Shown piece by piece: positions 25,443 through 34,723 of a stretch of 47,999 nucleotides of DNA. The DNA is taken from the NCBI GenBank assembly GCA_024682035.1, contig JAIKZS010000142.1, positions 1 to 47,999 of the forward strand, in the 5' to 3' direction. A program made the translations under genes and the position numbers. The notes beneath the pieces are model-generated. The model was not told where the DNA came from, did no database searches, and was given only the letters and a program-made list of their open reading frames with translations. Source of the DNA: Bacteroidaceae bacterium. GTDB taxonomy: Bacteria; Bacteroidota; Bacteroidia; Bacteroidales; Bacteroidaceae. Each line of letters starts with the position of its first letter. Position 1 is the stretch's first letter.

Positions 25443-26858
25443 TTATAAATTATAGAAATATTCCCAACCCTTACGAGGCAGTGAGCCAGCAAGCATAGCA
25501 TTGGCAAAATGGTTATTGGTGAACTGCTTCAAACGGGTGTCAAAATAAAGATCAGCATTGAGACGCTGTGCAATAACACCTAAGCAGAATACCTGACTTA
25601 AAACACCATTAATTTCAAACGGTGAGCGTGTCTTCTCCTCACCACGAACAGCACGAAGGAAGTTAACATAGTGGTTTGAAGGACTTTCTGGTACTTTCGG
25701 CAGCATGCCTTCCATTTCTTTGGCACGTTTTTCGGGAATAATGGAAAGAGTGCTACCATGACTCCCTCCCTTAAAAATAAGGTCTTTGGTGTATATAATC
25801 TTACCAGGATTAAGACCTGCATCACGATATTCACCTTGGTTGGTACCAGGAATGTTAGCAGCTAATTCTGATTTACCAAAACCTTCTGGCAATGGCGGCT
25901 GATTGTCAAGCCCATCGTACCAAGTAATATCTACTGGTGGCATATTGCCTCGAGCTGCAAAACGGAACAATATAGTAGATGAATATGGATAGAAATAATC
26001 ATTATGACCTTCTGCACGAACCATCTTAATCTGATAAGGCAAGCCTAAATTAAGGAACTCGTGTACACTATCAAGAATGTGAGCGCCCCAATCACCCAAA
26101 ACACCCATACCTAAATCGTACCAGCAACGCCAATTGCCCTGATGGAACTTTTCACTATAATCATGGTATGGAAGAGCACAGAGCCAAGTATCCCAATCCA
26201 TTGTGGGTGGCATGGGGTCAGCTTCTGGAAAACGAGTGATATTGCTGTCCCACTTATGCCAACGCCGTACATTATTCATATGCCCCACTACAGCGGTAAC
26301 ATCTTTAATGATGCCAGCTTCTTGCCATGCCTTAAATTGGAAATAGTTTGCCTCAGAGTGACCTTGGTTACCTACCTGTGTTGCAAGCTGTGGATTCTTG
26401 CGAGCCATTTGCATCATAAGCTCTGCCTCTATAAAGGTACGACTCATAGGTTTCTCTACATACACGTGCTTTCCTTCAGAGAGAGCAAGCATCGCTATAG
26501 GAAAATGCGAATGGTCTGGAGTAGCTATACACACAGCCTCGAATTCATTACCAACCTTCTCAAACATTTCGCGGAAGTCTTTGAAACGCTTAGCATTAGG
26601 ATACTTATTCATCACCTTCTCAGTCTGTATATTGCCCATATCAACGTCACAGAGAGCCACCACTTCAACCATTCCGGTCTTTTCAAACTCGCTAATGTCT
26701 TGCTCGCCACGATTACCAATACCTATATAGGCTATTTTCACCTTGTCAATGTTGGGTTGTTGCACATGAATGTTTTTAGCCAGGATATCCATGCCATTAA
26801 AAGCCAATCCAGCAGAAAGCAACGATGTTGTTTTCAGGAAGTCTCTTCTTGAAGCCAT
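25443..26858 (-). CDS. Gfo/Idh/MocA family oxidoreductase
   Basis: 471 residues. The N-terminus [17 protein letters not shown] is a Tat-type signal (SRRDFLK), so the enzyme is likely exported folded with its NAD(P) cofactor. The Rossmann domain starts [14 protein letters not shown], and YVEKPMSRT is the conserved Glu-Lys-Pro motif; the C-terminal substrate domain follows. Members oxidise or reduce sugars and related compounds. Adjacent to DUF1080, it may oxidise glycosides at C3. The last residues are close to the next start, 13 bp downstream. No promoter was found upstream. Confidence 0.93.
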   Translation of the reverse strand: MASRRDFLKTTSLLSAGLAFNGMDILAKNIHVQQPNIDKVKIAYIGIGNRGEQDISEFEKTGMVEVVALCDVDMGNIQTEKVMNKYPNAKRFKDFREMFEKVGNEFEAVCIATPDHSHFPIAMLALSEGKHVYVEKPMSRTFIEAELMMQMARKNPQLATQVGNQGHSEANYFQFKAWQEAGIIKDVTAVVGHMNNVRRWHKWDSNITRFPEADPMPPTMDWDTWLCALPYHDYSEKFHQGNWRCWYDLGMGVLGDWGAHILDSVHEFLNLGLPYQIKMVRAEGHNDYFYPYSSTILFRFAARGNMPPVDITWYDGLDNQPPLPEGFGKSELAANIPGTNQGEYRDAGLNPGKIIYTKDLIFKGGSHGSTLSIIPEKRAKEMEGMLPKVPESPSNHYVNFLRAVRGEEKTRSPFEINGVLSQVFCLGVIAQRLNADLYFDTRLKQFTNNHFANAMLAGSLPRKGWEYFYNL

Positions 26859-26935
26859 ATTCTCATTAAATTTAAGGTTATTAATAAATTGCTTGCTAAT
26901 TTAATACTTTTTTTTTAAAATAAAAAAGAAATAGG

Positions 26936-26957
26936 CGTGAAATACCTGTTATTCACG
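26936..26957 (-). terminator. Probable terminator of MBOAT operon
   Basis: CGTGAA (26936-26941) and TTCACG (26952-26957) make a 6-bp stem with a 10-base loop; on the minus strand it is followed by CCTATTTCTTTTTTATTTT. The stem is short. Confidence 0.6.
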
Positions 26958-26962
26958 AATAA

Positions 26963-28432
26963 TCAGAACTGAAAATAGATAAAAGGTTGTATTTCTGCAC
27001 TCTTCATCTGGATAACTAAATAAATAACCATTACCAAAAGTAAAGCCTTACCAAATAATGGCAACCAGGTTACAAAACGTAAGCATGCCCGCTCCCAACT
27101 ATCAGGTAGAAAATGTAAAACATAGCCAAGCAGCATAAGTGAAAAAACAAGCCAATAACCTGTGAGCAATTGTGGCAAAACACTTGGTGAGAACTGATTT
27201 ACAATTTGGTTTATCATGTCTATACTAGAAGCAAAATCGTTCTGGCGGAAAAAAATCCAACACAAGCACACAAAATGGAAAGTGAGAAGCACAGCAAAGA
27301 AACGACGCCATCCATGACTTTCATCATCTTTTCTACGTCCCAAAAGAGTACGGTAACCTTTATGAAACGCTAATGCGATACCGTGCATCAATCCCCACAG
27401 TATAAAATTCCATGCAGCTCCATGCCATAATCCTCCGAGGAACATAGTAATAATAAGATTGATGTACTGGCGTAACTTTCCCTTACGGTTCCCTCCAAGA
27501 GAGATATAGAGATAATCACGCAACCAAGAGGAAAGTGAGATGTGCCAACGATGCCAGAACTCAGTGACAGAAGCTGATTTATAAGGAGAATTGAAGTTTA
27601 TATTAAAATGGAAACCTAAAAGCAATGCAATGCCAATAGCCATATCACTATAGCCAGAGAAGTCGCAATAAATCTGCAGAGTATAACCATAAACAGCCAT
27701 TAGATTTTCTACGCCAGAATAGAGCAAAGGATTATCGAAAACACGATCGACGAAGTTAATACTGATATAGTCAGAAATAACAGTCTTCTTAAAGAGCCCA
27801 GCCACAATAAGAAAAATAGCGCGACCAAACATTTCGTCTGTGACAAATAGAGGCTGCCGAATTTGGGGAATAAAATCTTTCGCTCTAACAATAGGCCCTG
27901 CTACCAGTTGAGGGAAGAATGAAACATAAAAAGCATAGTCAAGCAAATTCTCGAGAGGCTTGATTTGACGCCTATAAACATCAATGGTATAACTAAGCGA
28001 TTGGAAGGTAAAAAAGGAGATGCCTACTGGCAAAAAAATATCCAATGGTTCAAAATGACCTTGTGTTATAGAAGCCAATATTTGACCTAAGAAATTAGTA
28101 TATTTAAAGTAACATAATAATCCCAAATCGACGAGTAAACTCAATGAAACGAGACATTTACGGCTAAATCTATTTTCAATATTGTTCATCCATCGAGCAA
28201 TAAAGAAATCACTAATGGTAACGATAGCCAGCAAAAAGAAATAAGTTCCACTACTCTTATAATAAAAATAGTAAGAAAAAATCAACACAAATAGCAAGCG
28301 AGCTGTGGTGTGTTTCCTCAGTAACAGGTAAATACAGAAAAAGCCTGCAAAAAGCCACAGGAACAAGCCACTACTAAAGAGCATAGGCTCAGTAGCATGG
28401 TAAGTTAATATATCTTTAACGGTATCCCACAT
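26963..28432 (-). CDS. MBOAT family O-acyltransferase (AlgI/DltB-like)
   Basis: 489 residues with about ten to twelve transmembrane helices. Family motifs: YCDFSGYSDMAIGIALLLGF (about 250-270), WHRWHISLSSWLRDYLYI (about 290-308) and HGAAWNFILWGLMHG, with the conserved catalytic histidine. In alginate, cellulose and teichoic acid systems such a protein carries acyl groups across the inner membrane for polymer O-acylation. It is the last gene of a four-gene operon with two SGNH proteins that could finish the transfer. It overlaps the preceding gene by 17 bases. Confidence 0.92.
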   Translation of the reverse strand: MWDTVKDILTYHATEPMLFSSGLFLWLFAGFFCIYLLLRKHTTARLLFVLIFSYYFYYKSSGTYFFLLAIVTISDFFIARWMNNIENRFSRKCLVSLSLLVDLGLLCYFKYTNFLGQILASITQGHFEPLDIFLPVGISFFTFQSLSYTIDVYRRQIKPLENLLDYAFYVSFFPQLVAGPIVRAKDFIPQIRQPLFVTDEMFGRAIFLIVAGLFKKTVISDYISINFVDRVFDNPLLYSGVENLMAVYGYTLQIYCDFSGYSDMAIGIALLLGFHFNINFNSPYKSASVTEFWHRWHISLSSWLRDYLYISLGGNRKGKLRQYINLIITMFLGGLWHGAAWNFILWGLMHGIALAFHKGYRTLLGRRKDDESHGWRRFFAVLLTFHFVCLCWIFFRQNDFASSIDMINQIVNQFSPSVLPQLLTGYWLVFSLMLLGYVLHFLPDSWERACLRFVTWLPLFGKALLLVMVIYLVIQMKSAEIQPFIYFQF

Positions 28433-29303
28433 AATCGTTATAAGCTTTCACAATGGCTTGATATAGTAACTGTCCTTGAAACGTATAACCTTCTACAGTA
28501 TAATGTACATGATCGGGGCGCATCATCCCCGCACTCTGCCAATTAAGACAAGCCCGACTAGCACCTCCAACAATGGTAAACATATCCCAAACGGCAATGC
28601 CATTGTCATGAGCAAAAAGATGAATAGTTTGCACGGCTTTTGCCGTTCGAGGGTTTAGAGAGTAAGCCCGACGTCTCCCTTGGTAAGAACCAGGAGGAGT
28701 AGTCATAAGAATAGGCACTCCTGGCATAGCAGTACGCAACATGCGTATAAAAATATCCATCTGCTGGTAATGACGCAAAGCATTATAGCCACGATTATGG
28801 CTTTCATTAGTGCCAAAAGAAAGGATAAGTAGATCTGGGTGCTCAGCTTGTATGCCTCGTATCCGCTCAAGAGTGGAAAACGTTTCGCAAGTAGCACCAT
28901 TAATGCCCATATCGGTATAGGTAAGCCGCCCCACTAGCAATTGCAGCGAATCACCTGCAGTTCGAGGCAGAATGTGACCACGTATATGGCTATCGCCTAC
29001 ATGGAGGACACGTAAAATGGCATTGGATTTATTACGCCTTATTTGTCGAACTTTCTCCCAAAAGGGAGCAAGAATACCTAAGCTATCAACTATCTCATTT
29101 TCTTTTGTACGAAGAAAGGACTTAGGCATGACAACCTGTGGAACGGGCAGTGTATCTTGCAATTCCCCATATCGTGCCAAAGAGTCAATAGTTACAATGC
29201 CACGATCAATGGCAGCTATTACTGGTAGAGCATCTTGCGACTTAGCTTGCAATGCGAATCCCAGTAACAAAATCCACAAGAATCGTTTAACGAGACGTTT
29301 CAT
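28416..29303 (-). CDS. SGNH/GDSL-like hydrolase or acyltransferase
   Basis: 295 residues from the ATG at 29303, with a signal peptide (MKRLVKRFLWILLLGFALQAKSQ is N-terminal). The SGNH blocks are LHVGDSHIRG (nucleophile Ser), SFGTNESHNRG (Asn block) and DHVHYTVEGY at the C-terminus (Asp and His). The protein acts in the periplasm. As in AlgJ/AlgX-type systems it may transfer or remove acetyl groups from a polysaccharide. It overlaps the genes on both sides by 17 bases, so all are probably translated together. Confidence 0.86.
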   Translation of the reverse strand: MKRLVKRFLWILLLGFALQAKSQDALPVIAAIDRGIVTIDSLARYGELQDTLPVPQVVMPKSFLRTKENEIVDSLGILAPFWEKVRQIRRNKSNAILRVLHVGDSHIRGHILPRTAGDSLQLLVGRLTYTDMGINGATCETFSTLERIRGIQAEHPDLLILSFGTNESHNRGYNALRHYQQMDIFIRMLRTAMPGVPILMTTPPGSYQGRRRAYSLNPRTAKAVQTIHLFAHDNGIAVWDMFTIVGGASRACLNWQSAGMMRPDHVHYTVEGYTFQGQLLYQAIVKAYNDYVGYR

Positions 29304-30666
29304 AAGCACGCCTCCTGTCGTATTGATCTTTGCCGTAAACCAAAGCATCAAATAGTAATTTAGCTAAGTACTTACCACCATTTGCATTGATATGAGTATA
29401 ATCATAATTAGCCTTGGCAGGTTTGGCTTCAACTAAGTTTTTCATGCTTGCATTACCACCCATAGCTTCAAACAAGTTCCAAAAAGCTACACTCTCTTGG
29501 GCAGCAAGGTTTTGTTGGTATCGCACAAGGTTGCGAATACCAGGCATGGTTTCTATCTCACCCTCATTGGTCTTATAATCACGATCAGCCACACTCACCA
29601 CCAATATGCCTGCACCAGGATAGTATTCCTTGATATGCTGTATGGTAGTTTGCATTCCTCGAATATAATTATCGTAATTAGTGCCACGCTGAGTGGCTAC
29701 ATTAAGTCCATAATGGAGAATAACTAAATCATAGGGACGAAGTTGATAAAAACGACGCATCATCTTAGCTGGGATAGAACGAACATTCAGACCCGAAGCA
29801 CCTCTCATGGAAAAGTTATCAAGGGCTACGCCCGATTTATCGTCCATAGCTACACCATAAAATAGAGCACTGGAATCGGATTCTAGGACGGTAAAAGTTA
29901 CATTGCCTATCTTACCTTCAACTTCAGCCATCTGTAACTGATCTCCTTCAAACTCTTTATCTAATACGTTCTTACCATTGACTGCTGCAGTGATGGTAAC
30001 AGACGAATCTGGAATAAAAAAGAATGATGCACGAGCAAAAGTATCAAGATAGGCATAGTTACGGGTCTGTCCACTAAAACGAATACTGGCAGTAGAATCA
30101 GCTTTGAAATAATGATTAGAAACGTCTTGCAATGAACGATCAAAAGCTATAGTATCCATGATGGAATGACGTGAAAAGCCTCTAGATGACTGGCGAACAG
30201 TTACCCTAAAACCTGATGATATAGAGGTGATAGGAGTATAACCTATGCCACGCCCACCATATCTTTTTTGAAGCATCTCGCGTAAATCAGAGGTTAAGAT
30301 GTCACCCTCCACAAAAGAATCACCATAGTAAGCAACACGCACCATGCGAGGATAGTGTGCTAACTCATCGAGAGCCTGATAAAACGGATGCATACCTCGT
30401 AAAGTAGTATCACTATAATCCTCAATACACACCATACCTGTACGGCATGTATCGACAAAAACGGGTTTAGGAGGTGGAGGTAGTAAAAGGGTTGAATCAA
30501 CAGCTGAAAGTTCAGAAGTATCTGTATTTGGATAAAGGTCAGACAACACATTTACCTTACGCAACGGATGTCCGAATACAGTGACTTGCGGGAGCAACCC
30601 TAACAACAACAAGCTGCTCATTAGAAGCAGCAGAAGAATGGCTATATGATATATGCGATTTTTCAA
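29287..30666 (-). CDS. SGNH/GDSL-like protein with N-terminal membrane anchor
   Basis: 459 residues. One hydrophobic helix near the start (about 7-24) anchors it in the inner membrane. The SGNH blocks are VAYYGDSFVEGD (Ser, about 112-123), ILHYGLNVA (block III position) and DYTHINANGGKY near the C-terminus (Asp and His). Between blocks I and III lies an inserted beta-rich segment of about 150 residues, as seen in carbohydrate-modifying members. It overlaps the 206-residue gene by 4 bases and the next SGNH gene by 17. Confidence 0.85.
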   Translation of the reverse strand: MKNRIYHIAILLLLLMSSLLLLGLLPQVTVFGHPLRKVNVLSDLYPNTDTSELSAVDSTLLLPPPPKPVFVDTCRTGMVCIEDYSDTTLRGMHPFYQALDELAHYPRMVRVAYYGDSFVEGDILTSDLREMLQKRYGGRGIGYTPITSISSGFRVTVRQSSRGFSRHSIMDTIAFDRSLQDVSNHYFKADSTASIRFSGQTRNYAYLDTFARASFFFIPDSSVTITAAVNGKNVLDKEFEGDQLQMAEVEGKIGNVTFTVLESDSSALFYGVAMDDKSGVALDNFSMRGASGLNVRSIPAKMMRRFYQLRPYDLVILHYGLNVATQRGTNYDNYIRGMQTTIQHIKEYYPGAGILVVSVADRDYKTNEGEIETMPGIRNLVRYQQNLAAQESVAFWNLFEAMGGNASMKNLVEAKPAKANYDYTHINANGGKYLAKLLFDALVYGKDQYDRRRAYETSR

Positions 30667-31283
30667 CGCAATTGCTGAAGATACTTACCTATAACATCAG
30701 CTCTCTCGCTATTTTCATTTGAGAATTCCTCTAGTAGTACTGGGTTAGAGGAAAGTAGCTTTGACATCATCTCTTTACCTACAAAATCGGCTAGCCCAGT
30801 AGATGGATTTATGACATAATAAACTTTTGCATCCAAGCCACTGGCATTAATTGCATCGCCGACTGCACCTCCTAACTTAGAACCTTCTTTGGGGACTAAG
30901 GTACTTGTAGCAATTTGTCCTAAAGGTTGAGCCTGAAAATAAACATTGCCTCCGATGATTTCAGCCTGTGCATACCAATTACCGAAACGATATTTCTTAT
31001 ATTTCAATTGCTTGCAGTTAACATATATAGTGTCGTTCAAGCGGACGGCATAACATCTTTTCTTAAGGTATTTTGTCAGTGCTTTATTCCCTTTAGAATA
31101 TATTTCATAATCAGCACCAGGAGAAAGATAAATTTGATTCTTACTTCGTTTCGACTTATTAAGAGTAGTAACCACATCCCCTCCATCACGCATTAATTCA
31201 TCATAGGTTGTGTACATTTTATCTTGTGCTGATAAAGAAATAGCCCAAAATGATAAAACAAAAAAATATATTATCTTCTTCAT
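30663..31283 (-). CDS. Secreted protein of unknown function
   Basis: 206 residues. A signal peptide (MKKIIYFFVLSFWAISLSAQ) is followed by a soluble domain with a Lys/Tyr-rich segment (QLKYKKYRFGNWYAQ) and a Gly-rich stretch around LVPKEGSKLGGAVGDAIN. I recognise no named family or catalytic motif. It is the first gene of the operon with the SGNH and MBOAT genes, so a role in envelope polysaccharide acylation or its assembly is a fair guess, nothing more. Confidence 0.8.
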   Translation of the reverse strand: MKKIIYFFVLSFWAISLSAQDKMYTTYDELMRDGGDVVTTLNKSKRSKNQIYLSPGADYEIYSKGNKALTKYLKKRCYAVRLNDTIYVNCKQLKYKKYRFGNWYAQAEIIGGNVYFQAQPLGQIATSTLVPKEGSKLGGAVGDAINASGLDAKVYYVINPSTGLADFVGKEMMSKLLSSNPVLLEEFSNENSERADVIGKYLQQLR

Positions 31284-31306
31284 ATCGCCAACATATTATT
31301 TGGACG

Positions 31307-31337
31307 TAAAATTAGTTGATTATCTTCACACAAACAA
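31307..31337 (-). promoter_or_regulatory. Candidate promoter of MBOAT operon
   Basis: TTG (31337-31335), a 20-bp spacer and TAATTTTA (31314-31307) match the consensus except for the last base of the -7 box. Confidence 0.4.
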
Positions 31338-31352
31338 GAATGTAATGTATAA

Positions 31353-31390
31353 AATATAAAAAAAAGTCGCCTTATCACTAAGGCGACTTT
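31353..31390 (-). terminator. Terminator of the ribosomal cluster
   Basis: AAAGTCGCCTTA (31363-31374) and TAAGGCGACTTT (31379-31390) make a perfect 12-bp stem with a TCAC loop; on the minus strand TTTTATATTTT follows. It lies 23 bases after the rplQ stop. Confidence 0.92.
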
Positions 31391-31413
31391 CAATATTATC
31401 AAAGATAGTTGGT

Positions 31414-31914
31414 TTATTCAGCTTTTTTTTCGTCATCAGCTGCAACCTCATCTGCCTTTGGAGCCTCAGCCACAGCCTCAACAACTTCAGCAGCTGCCTT
31501 CTTAGAACGACGGCGTGTGCGAGTAGACTTCTTAACTGTGTCCTTAGCCATGTTCTCGTCATAGTCAACCAGCTCAATGAAACACATTGAAGCATTGTCG
31601 CCCAAACGATGACCTGTCTTGATAATACGAGTATATCCTCCCGGACGATCTGCAATCTTGACAGAAATTTCCTTGAACAACTCGGTTACAGCAAATTTGT
31701 CCTGAAGATAGCTAAACACAACTCGGCGAGAGTTGGTAGTATCATTCTTAGACTTAGTAATCAGAGGCTCAACATATTTTTTTAATGCCTTAGCCTTCTC
31801 AACGGTCGTAGTGATTCTTTTGTGCTTGATCAAAGAGCAAGCCATGTTTGCCAACATAGCGCCTCTATGAGAAGCAGTACGGCCTAAATGGTTAAATTTT
31901 TTATTATGTCTCAT
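31414..31914 (-). CDS. rplQ: 50S ribosomal protein L17
   Basis: 166 residues. The L17 core (about 1-120) starts [20 protein letters not shown] and sits near the peptide exit tunnel. A tail of roughly 40 residues follows: first Arg/Lys-rich ([10 protein letters not shown]) and then Ala/Glu/Asp-rich, an extension that E. coli L17 (about 127 residues) lacks but many Bacteroidetes have. Last gene of the alpha-type block, 3 bp after rpoA, just before the terminator. Confidence 0.97.
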   Translation of the reverse strand: MRHNKKFNHLGRTASHRGAMLANMACSLIKHKRITTTVEKAKALKKYVEPLITKSKNDTTNSRRVVFSYLQDKFAVTELFKEISVKIADRPGGYTRIIKTGHRLGDNASMCFIELVDYDENMAKDTVKKSTRTRRRSKKAAAEVVEAVAEAPKADEVAADDEKKAE

Positions 31915-31917
31915 TTT

Positions 31918-32910
31918 TTATTCTTTATCTAATTTATACTTAGAAATATCCATTCCAAACGACAGATTCAGACTCGCGAGCAAATCATCAAGCTCGGTGA
32001 GCGATTTCTTACCGAAGTTTCTGAATTTCAACAAGTCGGTCTTATTGTATTGAACCAAGTCACCTAATGTCTCTACATCAGCAGCCTTCAAGCAATTGAG
32101 AGCACGAACTGAGAGATCCATGTCAACAAGTTTGGTTTTCAACAATTGACGCATGTGCAGAACTTCTTCATCAAATTCTTCATTATTGTCAGCATCAGTA
32201 GCCTCTAACGTTATCTTCTCGTCAGAGAACAACATAAAGTGATAAATAAGAATCTTTGCTGCTTCTTTCAAAGCATCCTTCGGGTGTATGGAACCATCAG
32301 TTGCAATCTCAAGTGTCAACTTGTCGAAATCGGTTTTCTGCTCAACACGGAAAGGTTCAACAGTAAACTTGACATTGCGGATTGGGGTGTAAATCGAATC
32401 GATTGCTATCACATTAACGTCGTTGCAGTAAATTTGGTTCTCCTCTGCAGGAACATAACCACGCCCCTTGTTAATGGTCAGCGTAATCTGCATCGTAGCA
32501 TTATCTTGTAAATGACAAATCACTAATTCGGGATTTAACACTTCAAATCCAGACAAATATTTGCCGATGTCACCTGCCTTAAAGACAGGAGAATTTTCAA
32601 CAGTAATATTTACTTTTTCAGTTTCATATTCTTCAACTACTTGTTTGAATCTCACCTGTTTCAAGTTAAGAATAATGTTCGTAACATCTTCTCTAACACC
32701 CTTAACACTTGAGAATTCATGCTCAACTCCGTCTATTTTAACGGTAGTGATTGCAAAGCCCTCTAATGAGGAAAGCAGAATGCGACGCAAGGCATTACCA
32801 ATTGTAATACCGAAGCCTGGCTCTAAAGGACGGAACTCAAATTTTCCAAACCTTGAGTCTGCTTCCAACATCAGAACTTTTTCAGGTTTTTGAAATGCTA
32901 ATATCGACAT
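31918..32910 (-). CDS. rpoA: RNA polymerase alpha subunit
   Basis: 330 residues, normal length. The N-terminal dimerisation domain has [19 protein letters not shown]; the C-terminal domain (from about 245) has [20 protein letters not shown], with the arginine that in E. coli contacts UP-element DNA, and [12 protein letters not shown]. It assembles the core RNA polymerase. It lies 10 bp after rpsD and 3 bp before rplQ, the conserved alpha-operon order. Confidence 0.98.
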   Translation of the reverse strand: MSILAFQKPEKVLMLEADSRFGKFEFRPLEPGFGITIGNALRRILLSSLEGFAITTVKIDGVEHEFSSVKGVREDVTNIILNLKQVRFKQVVEEYETEKVNITVENSPVFKAGDIGKYLSGFEVLNPELVICHLQDNATMQITLTINKGRGYVPAEENQIYCNDVNVIAIDSIYTPIRNVKFTVEPFRVEQKTDFDKLTLEIATDGSIHPKDALKEAAKILIYHFMLFSDEKITLEATDADNNEEFDEEVLHMRQLLKTKLVDMDLSVRALNCLKAADVETLGDLVQYNKTDLLKFRNFGKKSLTELDDLLASLNLSFGMDISKYKLDKE

Positions 32911-32920
32911 GAAATAATCA

Positions 32921-33523
32921 TTATTTAGAATACAACTCTACGATCAACTGCTCCTTGATGTTTTCAGGAATGTCAGCTCTCTCAGGAACATGCAACAACT
33001 TGCCTGTTTTTGAAGTCTCATCCCACTCAAGCCAAGGATACTTACTATGGTTGAAACCAGCCAATGAGTCGGCAATTACCTCGAGAGACTTAGAGCGCTC
33101 ACGAACGCCAACCAACTGACCTGGCTTAACATGGTATGAAGGAATACCTACTACCTCACCGTCAACAACAATATGACGATGGCTTACCAACTGACGAGCA
33201 GCATCGCGGGTACGTGCAATTCCCAAACGATAAACTACATTGTCAAGACGGCTCTCCAGCAACTGCAAAAGGATCTCACCTGTAATACCCTTCTTCTTGG
33301 CTGCTTTCTCAAACATATTGCGGAACTGTCTTTCCAGCACACCATAAGTGTATTTTGCTTTCTGTTTCTCGCGTAACTGAATACCGTATTCAGAAGTCTT
33401 CTTGCGTGAAGCACCATGCTGTCCAGGAGGGTTTGTCCTTTTTGCAAGAACTTTATCAGGGCCGTAAATAGGCTCTCCAAACTTACGTGCGATTCTTGTT
33501 TTTGGTCCAGTATATCTAGCCAT
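32921..33523 (-). CDS. rpsD: 30S ribosomal protein S4
   Basis: 200 residues. The S4 RNA-binding domain is visible as [29 protein letters not shown] sequence near residue 93-118. No N-terminal zinc cysteine cluster is present, so it is the zinc-free form. S4 is a primary binder of 16S rRNA and in E. coli represses the alpha operon; here such control cannot be judged from sequence. It is 33 bp after rpsK. Confidence 0.97.
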   Translation of the reverse strand: MARYTGPKTRIARKFGEPIYGPDKVLAKRTNPPGQHGASRKKTSEYGIQLREKQKAKYTYGVLERQFRNMFEKAAKKKGITGEILLQLLESRLDNVVYRLGIARTRDAARQLVSHRHIVVDGEVVGIPSYHVKPGQLVGVRERSKSLEVIADSLAGFNHSKYPWLEWDETSKTGKLLHVPERADIPENIKEQLIVELYSK

Positions 33524-33556
33524 TTTATCTCAATTTAAATTCAAATCAATAATAAA

Positions 33557-33946
33557 TTATACTCTACGTCTCTTAGGAGGACGGCATCCGTTATGTGGCA
33601 ATGGAGTTACGTCTATAATCTCAGTAACTTCAATACCTGCACCATGAATGGTACGGATAGCAGACTCACGTCCGTTACCTGGGCCCTTTACATATGCCTT
33701 AACCTTTCTCAAACCGAGGTCATAAGCAACCTTTGCACAATCCTGTGCAGCCATCTGTGCTGCGTAAGGAGTGTTTTTCTTAGAACCTCTGAATCCCATC
33801 TTGCCTGCAGAAGACCATGAGATAATCTGGCCCTCGCTGTTTGCCAGAGAGACGATAATGTTGTTGAATGATGAATGAACATGCAACTGTCCCATTGCAT
33901 CTACTTTAACAACTTTCTTTTTTGCTACAACTGTTTTTTTTGCCAT
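33557..33946 (-). CDS. rpsK: 30S ribosomal protein S11
   Basis: 129 residues. Characteristic segments are [16 protein letters not shown] and the C-terminal [19 protein letters not shown]11 lies on the platform of the 30S subunit. It follows rpsM by 10 bp. A lysine- and valine-rich N-terminus (about 15 residues) precedes the conserved core. Confidence 0.97.
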   Translation of the reverse strand: MAKKTVVAKKKVVKVDAMGQLHVHSSFNNIIVSLANSEGQIISWSSAGKMGFRGSKKNTPYAAQMAAQDCAKVAYDLGLRKVKAYVKGPGNGRESAIRTIHGAGIEVTEIIDVTPLPHNGCRPPKRRRV

Positions 33947-33956
33947 ATCAAATTAA

Positions 33957-34337
33957 TTATTTAGTAGCCTTTTTCTTGTTAGCAACTGTCTTCTTTCTAC
34001 CCTTACGTGTACGAGCATTATTCTTAGTGCTCTGTCCACGAACAGGGAGACCCAAACGGTGACGAACACCACGATAGCAACCGATATCCATCAGGCGCTT
34101 GATGTTCATTTGTACTTCAGAGCGAAGATCACCTTCCACTTTGTAGTTTGCAGCTATGATTTCACGAATCTTAGCAGCCTGATCATCAGTCCAGTCTTTT
34201 ACCTTCAGGTCTTTATCAACACCTGCAGCTTCCAAGATTTTTGCTGAACTACTGCGACCTATTCCAAAAATATAGGTCAACGCAATCTCGCCTCTCTTAT
34301 TCTGAGGCAAATCTACACCAACTATTCTTATAGCCAT
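33957..34337 (-). CDS. rpsM: 30S ribosomal protein S13
   Basis: 126 residues. It begins [20 protein letters not shown] and has the helix-hairpin-helix [13 protein letters not shown] and C-terminal [17 protein letters not shown], which reaches toward the tRNA in the P site. It is the first gene of the alpha-type group, 33 bp after rpmJ, with a possible internal promoter at 34357-34364. Confidence 0.97.
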   Translation of the reverse strand: MAIRIVGVDLPQNKRGEIALTYIFGIGRSSSAKILEAAGVDKDLKVKDWTDDQAAKIREIIAANYKVEGDLRSEVQMNIKRLMDIGCYRGVRHRLGLPVRGQSTKNNARTRKGRKKTVANKKKATK

Positions 34338-34356
34338 ATACTTAATTATTTCTTTG

Positions 34357-34364
34357 CAAAAATA
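34357..34364 (-). promoter_or_regulatory. Possible internal promoter before rpsM
   Basis: TATTTTTG on the minus strand fits the -7 consensus and lies in the rpmJ-rpsM gap, 19 bases before the rpsM start. No TTG occurs at the expected -33 position, so it is weak. Confidence 0.3.
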
Positions 34365-34370
34365 ATATTA

Positions 34371-34487
34371 TTATCCTTGACGCTGTTTATACTTAGGATT
34401 CTTCTTATTAATTACATAAAGAACGCCACGACGACGCACAATCTTACAGTCTGGCGTACGCTTCTTTAAGGATACTCTAACTTTCAT
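34371..34487 (-). CDS. rpmJ: 50S ribosomal protein L36 (zinc-free form)
   Basis: 38 residues, starting [19 protein letters not shown] and ending PKYKQRQG. In the zinc form Cys11, Cys14, Cys27 and His33 bind the metal; here they are Thr11, Cys14, Asn27 and Tyr33, so only one ligand remains and zinc binding is not expected. It is 6 bp after infA and 33 bp before rpsM. Confidence 0.95.
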   Translation of the reverse strand: MKVRVSLKKRTPDCKIVRRRGVLYVINKKNPKYKQRQG

Positions 34488-34493
34488 ATCTTT

Positions 34494-34712
34494 TTATTTA
34501 TATCTAAATGAAATTCTACCTTTTGACAAATCATAAGGAGACATCTCAACCCTCACCTTATCTCCTGGCAATATTTTAATGTAATGCATACGCATCTTGC
34601 CAGAGATATGAGCGGTTATTTCATGCCCATTAGTCAATTCTACGCGAAACATTGCATTTGACAATGCTTCAACTATTACTCCATCTTGCTCTATTGCTGA
34701 CTGTTTTGCCAT
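34494..34712 (-). CDS. infA: Translation initiation factor IF-1
   Basis: 72 residues, a single OB fold with [19 protein letters not shown] and [20 protein letters not shown]. It binds the A site of the 30S subunit during initiation. It directly follows secY (11 bp) with no map gene between them. Confidence 0.97.
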   Translation of the reverse strand: MAKQSAIEQDGVIVEALSNAMFRVELTNGHEITAHISGKMRMHYIKILPGDKVRVEMSPYDLSKGRISFRYK

Positions 34713-34723
34713 ATAATCAGAAA

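Noticed and set aside
26142..26852. 236-residue rightward frame opposite the Gfo/Idh gene
   Set aside because: The opposite strand is a complete, well-recognised oxidoreductase. The frame has no domain and only reflects its codon pattern.
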